From NCBI GenBank assembly GCA_025965975.1, contig JAOPVX010000311.1, forward strand, positions 1 to 33,717: a stretch of 33,717 nucleotides of DNA, given 5' to 3'. Below, piece by piece: positions 16,274 to 23,702 of this stretch; position 1 is the first letter of the stretch; each line of letters begins with the position of its first letter. The translations under genes and the position numbers were made by a program. Source of the stretch: Mycobacterium sp. (GTDB lineage Bacteria > Actinomycetota > Actinomycetes > Mycobacteriales > Mycobacteriaceae). The notes under the pieces were generated by a model, which was not told where the DNA came from, did no database searches, and saw only the letters and a list, made by a program, of their open reading frames with translations.

Positions 16274-17007
16274 AAGCTGAAGTTGTTCAACAACGTTCGT
16301 TGCTCGAGCTGACAGAGATTGACGCCGAGCTGAGCCGTATCGAGCATCGAGCCAAGCATCTGGCCGAGCAGCAGCGGCTCGAAGACGCGCAAGCGGCTCA
16401 CGCTGAGGCCAACGATCGCCTGGCTGCGCTGCAGATCGCGGTCGAGGATATGGACTCGCAGGTGGCGAAGTTCGAGTCCGAGATCGACGCGGTCCGCCAA
16501 CGCGAGGACCGTGATCGGTCGCTGCTGGCCGCGGGAACCATCGATGCCAAGCAGCTCACCGAGCTTCAGCACGAGCTGGGGACGTTGGAGCGCCGCCAGG
16601 GCAGCCTGGAGGACTCGCTACTGGAGGTGATGGAACGGCGGGAGGAGCTGCTGGCCGGGCAGACCGATGAGCTGACCAAGATCGACGAGCTGCAGACCAC
16701 ACTGACCGAGGCTCAGAAGGCGTGCGACGACGCGCGCACAGAGCTCGACCAACTGCGACACCAAGGTGTCTCGCGGCGTGATGAACTGGTCGCCGCGATG
16801 GACGCAAATCTGGTCGCGATGTACGAACGTCAGCGTTCCCGCGGCGGGGCGGGCGCCGGACTGCTGCAGGGTCGCCGGTGCGGCGCGTGCCGGATCGAGA
16901 TCGACCGCGGAGAGCTGGCGCGCATCTCCGCGGCGGCCGATGACGAGGTGTTGCGCTGTCCGGAGTGTGGAGCAATCCTGTTGCGGGTCAAGGGAACCGG
17001 CGCATGA
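16270..17007 (+). CDS. Coiled-coil C4-type zinc-ribbon protein (Rv2229c-like)
   Basis: The 245-residue protein has a long alpha-helical coiled coil (about residues 5-190, rich in Glu, Leu, Gln and Arg). It ends in a zinc ribbon with two CxxC pairs, [16 protein letters not shown] and [13 protein letters not shown]. This is the conserved actinobacterial family of Rv2229c. A role as a chaperone or nucleic-acid-associated factor has been suggested for relatives, but none is established. ATG 16270 overlaps the NIF3 stop as ATGA; the frame extends 24 bases further left, but that start is less likely. The TGA stop at 17005-17007 lies in the first of five 14-bp tandem repeats that separate this gene from the next. 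Confidence 0.92.
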   Translation: MKAEVVQQRSLLELTEIDAELSRIEHRAKHLAEQQRLEDAQAAHAEANDRLAALQIAVEDMDSQVAKFESEIDAVRQREDRDRSLLAAGTIDAKQLTELQHELGTLERRQGSLEDSLLEVMERREELLAGQTDELTKIDELQTTLTEAQKACDDARTELDQLRHQGVSRRDELVAAMDANLVAMYERQRSRGGAGAGLLQGRRCGACRIEIDRGELARISAAADDEVLRCPECGAILLRVKGTGA

Positions 17008-17068
17008 AGGTCGGCGCATGAAGGTCGGCGCATGAAGGTCGGCGCATGAAGGTCGGCGCATGAAGGTC
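16999..17068 (+). repeat. Five 14-bp tandem repeats forming a start/stop relay
   Basis: The unit GGCGCATGAAGGTC is repeated five times without a mismatch. Each unit brings an ATG (17004, 17018, 17032, 17046, 17060) that overlaps a TGA as ATGA. The first TGA ends the zinc-ribbon gene. Each of the first four ATGs reads the five-codon peptide MKVGA and stops in the ATGA of the next unit, and the fifth ATG starts the RNase H gene. The original junction was presumably a single ATGA overlap that expanded by slippage. The repeat count may affect how many ribosomes reach the last gene (inference). Confidence 0.95.
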
Positions 17069-18157
17069 ATTGTCGAGGCCGACGGCGGGTCGCGTGGGAA
17101 CCCAGGGCCAGCGGGGTATGGGACGGTGGTCTGGTCGACCGACCACGGCGCGGTGCTGGCGGAGAGCAAGCAGGCGATCGGGCGTGCCACCAACAACGTC
17201 GCCGAATACCGCGGGCTGATCGCGGGACTCGAGGAGGCCGCCAAGCTCGGCGCCACCGACGTCGACGTGTTGATGGACTCCAAGCTTGTGGTGGAACAGA
17301 TGTCGGGTCGCTGGAAGGTCAAACATCCCGATATCGCCGCACTGCATCAACAGGCCACCGCGTTGTCCACCCGATTCGGCCACATCACCTACACCTGGAT
17401 CCCGCGGTCCAAGAACAGCCACGCCGACCGCCTGGCCAACGAGGCGATGGACGCCGCCGCAGAAATCGAGACTCCCGCAGAGGCGCAGAAGGAAACGCAG
17501 ACGCCATCATCAACTGCGTCACCCGCGGGTTGGACCGGAGCGCGTGGCGCGCCAACCCAGTTCCTGTTACTGCGCCACGGACAGACCGAGTTGTCGACGC
17601 AGCGGCGGTATTCCGGCCGCGGTAACCCGGCGCTGACCGACGTAGGCAGGCGGCAAGCCCAGGCCGCCGCACAGTTCCTCGCCCAGAAGGGCGGCATCGC
17701 GGCCGTCATCACCTCGCCGCTGCAACGCGCGTATGGCACGGCCGCAGCGGCCGCCAAGGCGCTTGGGCTCGACGTCAGCGTCGACGACGACTTGATTGAA
17801 ACCGACTTCGGTGCGTGGGAAGGTCTGACGTTCGGCGAGGCCGCGCAACGTGATCCGGAACTGCACCGGCGCTGGCTTCGTGACACCAGCGTCAGGCCTC
17901 CGGACGGGGAGAGCTTCGACAGTGTGGCCGACCGGGTTCGGCGAGCCAAGGCAAGGATCATCAACGAACACAGCGGAGAGACAGTGTTGGTGGTGTCGCA
18001 CGTGACACCGATCAAGACCATGCTTCGGCTGGCGTTGGACGCCGGACAGGGCATCCTCTACCGGTTGCACCTGGACCTTGCGTCGCTGTCCATCGCGGAG
18101 TTCTATCCCGACGGCGTGGCGTCGGTGCGGCTGGTGAACCAGACGGCGTACCTGTAG
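17060..18157 (+). CDS. Bifunctional RNase H / histidine phosphatase (Rv2228c-like)
   Basis: This 365-residue fusion has two enzymes. Residues 1 to about 135 form a type I RNase H domain, with the catalytic carboxylates in VIVEADGGSRGNPGPAGYGT, NNVAEYRGLIAGLEEA and DVLMDSKLVVEQMSGRW, and the late Asp in SKNSHADRLANEAMD. After a Thr/Pro/Ala-rich linker, residues from about 168 form a phosphoglycerate-mutase-like acid phosphatase with the RHG motif (FLLLRHGQTELS). Its other marks are LTDVGRRQAQAA, ETDFGAWEGLTFGEA and VVSHVTPIKTM. The M. tuberculosis protein degrades RNA-DNA hybrids, and its second half acts as an alpha-ribazole phosphatase, which fits the cobalamin genes upstream. The start at the fifth repeat ATG is fixed by the conserved MKVIVEADGG. 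Confidence 0.95.
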   Translation: MKVIVEADGGSRGNPGPAGYGTVVWSTDHGAVLAESKQAIGRATNNVAEYRGLIAGLEEAAKLGATDVDVLMDSKLVVEQMSGRWKVKHPDIAALHQQATALSTRFGHITYTWIPRSKNSHADRLANEAMDAAAEIETPAEAQKETQTPSSTASPAGWTGARGAPTQFLLLRHGQTELSTQRRYSGRGNPALTDVGRRQAQAAAQFLAQKGGIAAVITSPLQRAYGTAAAAAKALGLDVSVDDDLIETDFGAWEGLTFGEAAQRDPELHRRWLRDTSVRPPDGESFDSVADRVRRAKARIINEHSGETVLVVSHVTPIKTMLRLALDAGQGILYRLHLDLASLSIAEFYPDGVASVRLVNQTAYL

Positions 18158-18158
18158 C

Positions 18159-18737
18159 TCAGTTGTGCAGGTGGAGCCGTTCACCGTGCAGCCCGAACAG
18201 TGTGATCGCCTCGACGGGCCCGTCGACCGCCCCGAACCAGTGCGGGGTCCACGTCGAAAACTCCACGGCTTCACCGGGTTTGATGGTGAAGTCTTTGTCG
18301 CCGAGGATCAGCCTTAGCCGGCCGGAGAGCACATACATCCAGTCCTGACCCTCGTGCACCGGAAGTTCTGCCGGTGGGGTGCGCCGACGCGCGTTGATCC
18401 GGATCTTGTACGCGTGCAATCCGCCCGCCGGGCCGTGGCGGGTCAGCGGCCAGTAGGTCACGTCGTGATGGGTGTGCGAGCCGCCACGGACGCGGGGGTC
18501 CTCCGCCTCGGGCGCGCGCAGGAGTTCGTCGGTGCTGACCGACAGCGCGCTGGCTAGTCGGGGGAGGTGGTCGAGAGCAAGCCGGCGCTTGCCCGACTCC
18601 AGCCTGCTCAACGTCGACACGTCGATGCTCGACCGGCTGGCGACCTCCTCCAGCGTCAGCCCGCGCTGGGTGCGTAGGTCCCGCAGCCGCCGACGGACCC
18701 GGATATCGACACTGTCCTCCTGCGCTTTTGCCTCCAT
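18159..18737 (-). CDS. XRE-family transcriptional regulator with C-terminal cupin
   Basis: The 192-residue protein joins a Cro/C1-type helix-turn-helix (about residues 14-68; LRDLRTQRGLTLEEVASRSS, then VSTLSRLESGKRRLALDHLP) to a cupin sensor domain (about 110-190). The cupin shows LPVHEGQDWMYVLSGRLRLI, LGDKDFTIKPGEAVEF and a final LFGLHGERLHLHN. Regulators of this build often control a neighbouring metabolic gene in response to a small ligand. Here the neighbour is the divergently transcribed methyltransferase, 46 bp away. The ATG at 18737 is the natural start. The gene begins the stretch that no longer follows the M. tuberculosis order. The ligand cannot be predicted. Confidence 0.9.
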   Translation of the reverse strand: MEAKAQEDSVDIRVRRRLRDLRTQRGLTLEEVASRSSIDVSTLSRLESGKRRLALDHLPRLASALSVSTDELLRAPEAEDPRVRGGSHTHHDVTYWPLTRHGPAGGLHAYKIRINARRRTPPAELPVHEGQDWMYVLSGRLRLILGDKDFTIKPGEAVEFSTWTPHWFGAVDGPVEAITLFGLHGERLHLHN

Positions 18738-18783
18738 GGCAACTCAGCTTGGCAAGTCGGTGCGGTGAGTGCAAGCTCGTGGC
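18738..18783. promoter_or_regulatory. Short divergent promoter/operator of the XRE-cupin and methyltransferase genes
   Basis: The 46-bp gap must contain both promoters and very likely the binding site of the XRE-cupin regulator. A near-palindrome AGCTTGGCAAG lies around 18746-18756. Neither start codon has a clear ribosome-binding site, so leaderless transcripts are likely in both directions (inference). Confidence 0.4.
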
Positions 18784-19422
18784 ATGGATACTTCGAGCAC
18801 CGATGCCAAGGCGCACTGGGAGGAACACTACGGCGAACGCGATCGCGTATGGAGCGGTCGGGTCAACGCCCGTCTGGCGGAGTTGGTGTCGACACTGGAG
18901 CCCGGCAGGGCACTGGATCTGGGGTGCGGCGAGGGTGGCGATGCGTGTTGGCTTGCCGAGCACAGCTGGACCGTCGTCGCAGTCGACATATCGGATACCG
19001 CGTTGCAGCGCGCGGCTGCGGATGCCGACGCTAGGGGGTTGGGTGACCGTATCGAATTCGCCCAGCAGGACCTGTCCGACGGCTCTCCGGACGGCACCTT
19101 CGATCTGATCTCGGCGCAGTTCCTCCACTCCACCATCCCGTTGGACCGGCCGCGGATCCTCAAATACGCCGCAGACGCCGTGCGCCCCAATGGGCTCTTG
19201 CTGATCGTCGACCATGCCGGCCCACCACCGTGGGCGTCGAAGTTGGCCCATCAGCACGAATTCCCCAGCGCCGAAGAGGTCGTCGCTTCATTGGAACTCG
19301 ACGACGGCAAGTGGGAACGGGTCCGTGTGGAGGCCGTCGAGCGGCAGGCAACAGGACCGGATGGCCAGCAAGGGACGTGCGTCGACAACGTGATCGTTCT
19401 GCGTCGACGGGGCGGCGGCTAG
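18784..19422 (+). CDS. Class I SAM-dependent methyltransferase
   Basis: The 212-residue protein is a Rossmann-fold methyltransferase. AKAHWEEHYGERDRVWSGRV at the N-terminus is common in the tellurite-resistance/thiopurine-type branch. Motif I is ALDLGCGEGGDACWLAE, followed by VVAVDISDTALQRA, the acidic motif EFAQQDLSD, and FDLISAQFLHS. LLIVDHAGPPPWASK sits where the product-side strand lies. Only about 46 bp separate it from the divergent XRE-cupin gene, which probably regulates it. The ATG at 18784 (MDTSSTDAKAHW) is chosen; a GTG at 18769 is in frame. The substrate cannot be told from sequence. Confidence 0.9.
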   Translation: MDTSSTDAKAHWEEHYGERDRVWSGRVNARLAELVSTLEPGRALDLGCGEGGDACWLAEHSWTVVAVDISDTALQRAAADADARGLGDRIEFAQQDLSDGSPDGTFDLISAQFLHSTIPLDRPRILKYAADAVRPNGLLLIVDHAGPPPWASKLAHQHEFPSAEEVVASLELDDGKWERVRVEAVERQATGPDGQQGTCVDNVIVLRRRGGG

Positions 19423-19430
19423 GTCCATAC

Positions 19431-19709
19431 TCACTCGAGGCCGAATGTTGACGCGTCAGTGCGCTGGGTCCACGCGCGGTACCGCCCGGGAAGACACCGC
19501 GCGCACGGCCGGTAGCCCGCCGCGACGGCGGTCGCCTCGTCGGCGAAGAACACGCGATGCTTGACGTAACCGCCGCGCTCGATGGCCCGCAGCGCTGACG
19601 GACAGTCCAGCCGACCGTAGATCCGCGTCGCGCGATGACCGCCGAGGGTGCCGGGTGTAGCCGACTCGCATGGCGTGCCGTCCGAATTGATTAACCTGTG
19701 GCGCTTCAT
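19431..19709 (-). CDS. Stand-alone Ada-type zinc-binding domain protein
   Basis: The 92-residue protein is an isolated Ada metal-binding domain. RIYGRLDCPSALRA aligns with the first cysteine pair of Ada, and AVAAGYRPCARCLPGRYRAW with the second. Cys36, Cys69 and Cys72 are present, but Gly32 stands where Ada has the methyl-accepting Cys38, so phosphotriester repair by this domain is unlikely. The protein may bind DNA or metal instead. It is the last gene of a three-gene minus-strand operon with a 2OG-Fe(II) oxygenase (3-bp gap) and an O6-alkylguanine transferase. That context supports a part in alkylation-damage response. The ATG at 19709 is the only reasonable start. Confidence 0.8.
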   Translation of the reverse strand: MKRHRLINSDGTPCESATPGTLGGHRATRIYGRLDCPSALRAIERGGYVKHRVFFADEATAVAAGYRPCARCLPGRYRAWTQRTDASTFGLE

Positions 19710-19712
19710 GTG

Positions 19713-20429
19713 TCACGCGGCATCGTGGAAAACCAGACCGAGTGTGAGGCGCTCGCCAGACCGGACCGCCGAGACTCCATGGCGCACCGCCGCGGCCGAC
19801 CATCCGCGGGTCGAACGCACCGGCCGTTCACGGGTCGTGAAGACGAAGCCCTGGCCGAATGGCAGCAGCGTCGCGCTGCCGCGCGATTGTGCGCGCGGAC
19901 GCTGCTCGACGAGCAAGAACTCACCGCCGGTGTGGTCGACACCCGGTTCGCTGAGGTTGATCACGACCTGCAGCGGGAACACCAAGTCGCCGTAGAGATC
20001 CCGATGCAAGGCGTTCCAGTCACCCTTGCCGTACTTGAGCAGGATCGCGGTCGACTTGGGCTGGCCGGACGCGTGGCACCTGTCTAGCCAATCGTCGAGG
20101 TCGTCGGGCCACGGGGACTTCCGGCCCAGTTTGGTCCACCATTCCCGGGCGATCGGCAACAATCGCGGGTACAGCGCCTCCTTGAGCGCTTGGATCGGCT
20201 CGGGATACGGCTGCCGGAAGTACCGGTACTCACCTTCGCCGAACCGGTATCTGTGCATGTCGATCGTCGCGCGGAACAGGTGGTCGTCGAGATAGCACCC
20301 CCGGATGGTCTCGGCCTCGGAGTTGGTGAGCAGCCGGGGCAGCAATGCGCCACCGAAGTCGTTGACCTCAGCGGTGATTGCGTCCCAGTTGCCCGAGTCG
20401 ACGCGTTTCTGCCACTTCGTCGCAGTCAT
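19713..20429 (-). CDS. 2OG-Fe(II) oxygenase of the Oxygenase-NA (PF09859) type
   Basis: This 238-residue protein is a double-stranded-beta-helix dioxygenase using iron and 2-oxoglutarate. The metal triad is visible as HRD in GDWNALHRDLYGDLVFPLQV and the distal His in AVRHGVSAVRSGERLTLGLV, whose Arg should bind 2-oxoglutarate. The N-terminal part (WDAITAEVNDFGGALLPRLL, FRATIDMHRYRFGEGEYRYF) is typical of the family described in Pfam as acting on alkylated DNA. The start ATG at 20429 shares one base with the TGA of the upstream alkyltransferase gene, so translation is coupled. The frame continues further upstream but there overlaps that gene. An AlkB-like direct-reversal role is inference from family and operon. 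Confidence 0.85.
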   Translation of the reverse strand: MTATKWQKRVDSGNWDAITAEVNDFGGALLPRLLTNSEAETIRGCYLDDHLFRATIDMHRYRFGEGEYRYFRQPYPEPIQALKEALYPRLLPIAREWWTKLGRKSPWPDDLDDWLDRCHASGQPKSTAILLKYGKGDWNALHRDLYGDLVFPLQVVINLSEPGVDHTGGEFLLVEQRPRAQSRGSATLLPFGQGFVFTTRERPVRSTRGWSAAAVRHGVSAVRSGERLTLGLVFHDAA

Positions 20430-20953
20430 CAGAACAGCCTCGCCGCCTTCACCTCGCTCGGCTCCTCCAACTCCAGCAGGAACTGTTTGCGTTTGAGCCC
20501 GCCCGCGTATCCGGTCAGTTGACCAGTCCGCTGGAAGTTGCGTCCGACCACGCGATGGCACGCGACGATGATGCTAAGCGGGTTGCGGCCGACGGCCTGC
20601 CCGACCTCCTGGGCCGTGACGCCGTCGGCAAGGGCCGCCGCCAGTTCTCCATATGTCACGGTCTCCCCGTAGGGGATGGTGGTCAGCAGGTGCCAGACCC
20701 GCTGCTTGGCCTCGTCGCCATGCAGGGCGACCGGAAGGTCGAAGTCGGTCCGGTTGCCGGCCAGGTAGTCAGTCAGCTGGCTTTGGGCCTCGGCGAGCAG
20801 GTCGTCGTCTTGCGTGTTGACTCGCGGACCGAACGTCTCATCGGTCGGCCGATACCAGTGGCGCCGGAAGTACAGGCCGGTCAGCGCATCGCCGTCGGCG
20901 ACGAGGGTGAGCTCGCCGAGCGGGCTGTCGATTACCGCATGTCGGGTGTTCAT
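20429..20953 (-). CDS. ogt: Methylated-DNA--protein-cysteine methyltransferase (O6-alkylguanine transferase)
   Basis: The 174-residue protein transfers the alkyl group from O6-alkylguanine to its own cysteine. The N-terminal RNase H-like domain (HAVIDSPLGELTLVADGDAL) is followed by the DNA-binding winged helix with RVWHLLTTIPYGETVTYGEL and VGQAVGRNPLSIIVACHRVV. Cys132 is the acceptor. The usual PCHR motif reads ACHR here (codon GCG), a departure from the hallmark. The recognition turn and C-terminal GYAGGLKRKQFLLELE are intact, so activity is still likely. It is the first gene of the alkylation-repair operon. The ATG at 20953 has only a weak AGG upstream. Confidence 0.92.
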   Translation of the reverse strand: MNTRHAVIDSPLGELTLVADGDALTGLYFRRHWYRPTDETFGPRVNTQDDDLLAEAQSQLTDYLAGNRTDFDLPVALHGDEAKQRVWHLLTTIPYGETVTYGELAAALADGVTAQEVGQAVGRNPLSIIVACHRVVGRNFQRTGQLTGYAGGLKRKQFLLELEEPSEVKAARLF

Positions 20954-21222
20954 ACCTGGTAGACGCGGTATGCGGCCGACGCGTGAGATTTGTCAGAGGA
21001 TCGAGTGCTTGGTGGGGTCGGGTGGTGTAGGTCGTCGGCGTCCATGGCGGATCACGATGTCTCTTGCCTGCAAACAGATTTCTCATCGAAATGGCGGACT
21101 GCCTTTTGTCACCTTCGTGGCGGATCCTAGAACCAGGGTCCCGCACGGGGGTGCGCAGACCAGGGTGTAGCCCGCGCCGCTTGTGGTGCGTGAGGTGGAC
21201 CAGGACGAGAGGATGGAGCTGA
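20954..21222. promoter_or_regulatory. Divergent region between the alkylation-repair operon and the lectin gene
   Basis: This 269-bp stretch should hold promoters for both ogt (minus) and the lectin gene (plus). I see a GGATGGAG ribosome-binding site for the lectin gene just before 21223 but no clear operator. Short open frames on the minus strand here are not supported. Confidence 0.35.
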
Positions 21223-21708
21223 ATGCATAAATCGCGGTTCATGGGCGGTGTGCGCCGGGCCCCTGTCGTACTCGGCGCAGTGTTCGGGGTCGCGGTGCTA
21301 AGCGCTGGTGTGGCGAGTGCCGCCGACCCGGTCGAGTTGAAGAGCCGACTGGGCAATTGGTGTCTCGACGGCCCGAACGGGAACAACGCGGCGACGATGG
21401 TCAACCCCTGCAATGGGTCGAAGTCCCAGCTCTGGGTCTTCAACTCTGCCGGTCAGATCGAGAGCGTGGCCTTCCCCGGGCATTGCGTGAGCATCAGCGA
21501 CCCAGCGGATGACACCCCGGTGATCGTCTTGCCGTGTCAGACCAATGCGAACAACGAGCGTTGGAATCCCCAGACCAACGGCCAGGTCACGAGTGCCCTC
21601 GGTCCCTGCCTCAACGTTTTCGGCGGCGTTGCGCAGCCTGGGACTCCGGTGATCGCCTACCACTGCACGGCCGATGTAGCCGACGAGGAGTGGGATAGCG
21701 TTCCATGA
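21223..21708 (+). CDS. Secreted single-domain ricin-type beta-trefoil lectin
   Basis: The 161-residue protein has a Sec signal peptide (RRAPVVLGAVFGVAVLSAGV, cleavage expected after ASA) followed by one beta-trefoil. The three trefoil repeats each carry the QxW-like core and cysteine pairs: WCLDGPNGNNAATMVNPC ending in SQLWVFNS; HCVSISDPADDTPVIVLPC ending in NERWNP; and CLNVFGGVAQPGTPVIAYHC ending in EEWDSVP. Such domains bind sugars such as galactose or xylan. No enzyme domain is attached, which is unusual since most bacterial ricin domains belong to larger hydrolases. The ATG at 21223 has a good GGAG ribosome-binding site. The gene looks intact and is followed by decayed DNA. Confidence 0.88.
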   Translation: MHKSRFMGGVRRAPVVLGAVFGVAVLSAGVASAADPVELKSRLGNWCLDGPNGNNAATMVNPCNGSKSQLWVFNSAGQIESVAFPGHCVSISDPADDTPVIVLPCQTNANNERWNPQTNGQVTSALGPCLNVFGGVAQPGTPVIAYHCTADVADEEWDSVP

Positions 21709-21734
21709 CCACGCTCGCTGGGGTACGTCTCGTC

Positions 21735-21985
21735 ACCCATCGAGCCATCCCGCGTCGACGAGGGCACCGCCTTTGCGATGACGAGAAGCCCCTTCGGGAA
21801 TCTCCCAACTTGTCGTAGCGGCGCCACACACTTGCGGGGTAGTGCCGCGCGGATACGCCGCCAAGCGGTTCGGCAGCGCGTAACGCGGCGGTGATATGGG
21901 CTGGCATGAGTTCTGCTGCGGGGGCGATGACGCCGGGTAGGTCGGTGGGTAGCTTTTGTCCGGCAACGCAATCAGGACACTGCTC
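21735..21985 (-). pseudogene. FAD-dependent oxidoreductase remnant
   Basis: A fragment of an FAD monooxygenase/epoxidase-like protein is readable in two frames. KLPTDLPGVIAPAAELMPAH and ITAALRAAEPLGGVSARHYP with ASVWRRYDKLG are in one frame, and RFPKGLLVIAKAVPSSTRDG is in another. The family has GLLVIGDAVCSFNP at the second site, so the FAD-binding GDA motif has also been lost. Both ends are missing. The frameshift lies near 21810. It is a relic in a gene-poor stretch between the lectin gene and the small gene at 22143. Confidence 0.6.
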
Positions 21986-22142
21986 TCGTAGGCCAACAAG
22001 CCTGCACCGGTTGATCTTTGGAGAGTTGGTGCGACCGTCCGCGCCGCTGGGGCCCACCCATGCTCGGTTCAGGGCGCCGCGCGGCGCTTAGGGTGAATAG
22101 TCTGGCGATGGGCGGCCTGTCGTGCCCATATACGCTCGTTCG

Positions 22143-22409
22143 ATGAGCGACGTTGTCGAAGCGCCCATCGACAATTGGCTGGCATCGTTTGACGGCCGCG
22201 TGCTCGAGGTCTTCACGCCGTATCGCGAAGGCTCGATGCGCTATCACGCCGCCCTCATGGTCGACTGCCGAATCGACGGGACCACGTTGACCGTCGACTT
22301 TCAGCGCCGCGAGGTCGGTCTCTGGCCGTTTAGGCCGGAGCAGCTCACGCAAGTCACCGCGCTCGTCGAGGCGATCCGGGCTGCGCGCGCCGCGTGGTGG
22401 CCCTCATAG
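22143..22409 (+). CDS. Small conserved-looking hypothetical protein
   Basis: The 88-residue protein (start MSDVVEAPIDNWLASFDGRV) is not recognised. It looks like a genuine globular protein: alternating beta-type segments such as VLEVFTPYREGSMRYHAALM and TTLTVDFQRREVGLWPF are followed by a helix QVTALVEAIRAARAAWW. A Pleckstrin-like or DUF-type beta-barrel is possible but unproven. An in-frame GTG at 22122 could add seven residues; neither start has a strong ribosome-binding site. Codon third positions are GC-rich as in its neighbours. It has no obvious operon partner; 22410-22756 downstream contains nothing I can recognise. Confidence 0.55.
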   Translation: MSDVVEAPIDNWLASFDGRVLEVFTPYREGSMRYHAALMVDCRIDGTTLTVDFQRREVGLWPFRPEQLTQVTALVEAIRAARAAWWPS

Positions 22410-22756
22410 GTGACGCGATACGCGTCTCCTCTAATGGACGCGATGTGCGTTCTTCGAAACTCGCACGCGCGGCACCAACGGTGCCGACAGCGCCGGCAGC
22501 GTTCGCGACAGACCACGCAACAGGAACACACCTCTTGGTCGAGTTGTGTCCGAAAGGCCCCGGCGACCAGGACCGGGTCAATCTGTGACGAATGAACGGC
22601 CCCTTGCGCAACCTAGGCTACCGGCGTAACGGCGAAATCCCATGCCCACGGGCACCAGCATCTGACCGACTCGCTGTTCAAGCGTTGATACCTTGATTCA
22701 CCTGAGGGCGTCACACCAAGCCGCATCCATGAGCCTCCGACGACGCCGGGTTGGTC
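22410..22756. other. Gene-free stretch
   Basis: About 350 bp without a supported gene. Short frames exist on both strands (for example a 64-codon plus frame to 22588), but none has a ribosome-binding site, family resemblance or consistent codon bias. I see no tRNA, terminator or repeat. Confidence 0.35.
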
Positions 22757-23580
22757 TCATCTTCGCCGTCCGTGTCGATCGGTCGCGGCCGAACGCACCG
22801 CGGCGGTGACGGCTGCGACGATGGGGCTGTCGAGCTTCCAGCACTGCCAGAACAGTGGGATGTCGAGGTAAGCATCCGAGATCCGGACGAAAGAGCCGTC
22901 GTCCAACGATGGTGCAGCCAACTGCTCGGGGTACATGCCCCACCCGAGTCCCGCTCGCACCGCAGCACCGGATCCCTCGGCGGGTGGCACGAAGTGGACG
23001 GACCCCGGGATACTGCGACGAAACGTTTTGCGCACTAATTCATCCTGCAGCGCATCGTCGCGATTCCACGCCAAGGACGGCGCCGCGGACACTGCGTGCG
23101 CGGTGAAGCCATCCGGCAGGTACCGCTTGATATACGCCTTACTCGCCACCGGGATGTAGCGCATCACGCCCAGCGACTGCACCCGGCAGCCAGGCACCGG
23201 CGTGCGCTCTGTCGTCACCGCGCCCATCACGACACCTTGACGCAGCAGCCGCGCCGAGTGGTCCTGGTCCTCGACTCGAGTGTTGAACAGCACACCATGC
23301 AGCTCGCTGAAGACCCTGGTGAACCATGCCGCCATCGAATCGGCATTGACCGCCAACGCAATTCGCGCAGCGGCGCCGTCTGCGCGGCCAGCCGCAACAG
23401 CGGAACACCGGCAGCCGTTGCGGTACATGGCTTTTCCCGGACCACCAGTACCTGGCCCACCCGCTGCTCGAGCGCCTTGATCCGCTGGCTCACCGCCGAT
23501 GGCGTGACATGCAGCCGCGCCGCCGCTGCATCGAACGAGCCCTGCTCGATCACCGCGGCGAATGTTGTTGGTGGTCTCAT
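22757..23580 (-). pseudogene. LysG/ArgP-type LysR regulator, frameshifted
   Basis: The sequence is that of a LysR-family regulator of the IciA/ArgP/LysG group. The helix-turn-helix EQGSFDAAAARLHVTPSAVS with QRIKALEQ is in one frame, through REKPCTATAAGVPLLRLAAQ. The effector domain (IALAVNADSMAAWFTRVFSE, VEDQDHSARLLRQGVVMGAV, LGWGMYPEQLAAPSLDDGSF) follows in another. Compared with M. tuberculosis LysG, about 20 residues between the two parts are deleted, near 23370, and the deletion shifts the frame. The N-terminus is also abnormal. The usual divergent partner, the amino-acid exporter gene lysE, is not present; a cyclase relic takes its place. It is therefore a dead gene unless an assembly error explains the shift. 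Confidence 0.75.
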
Positions 23581-23702
23581 GAAGAGCCGGTTCTTTGCAG
23601 GTAAACAAATTATCGGAAACGACAATTTGGATCGTCCAACTCAACGTGCCGGTCTACGGTTCACGTCAACTCTCCAGAAAGATCCGGTGTCCGCGATGAC
23701 GG

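Noticed and set aside
16999-17068. CRISPR array
   Set aside because: Units are 14 bp and directly adjacent with no spacers, inside an operon junction.
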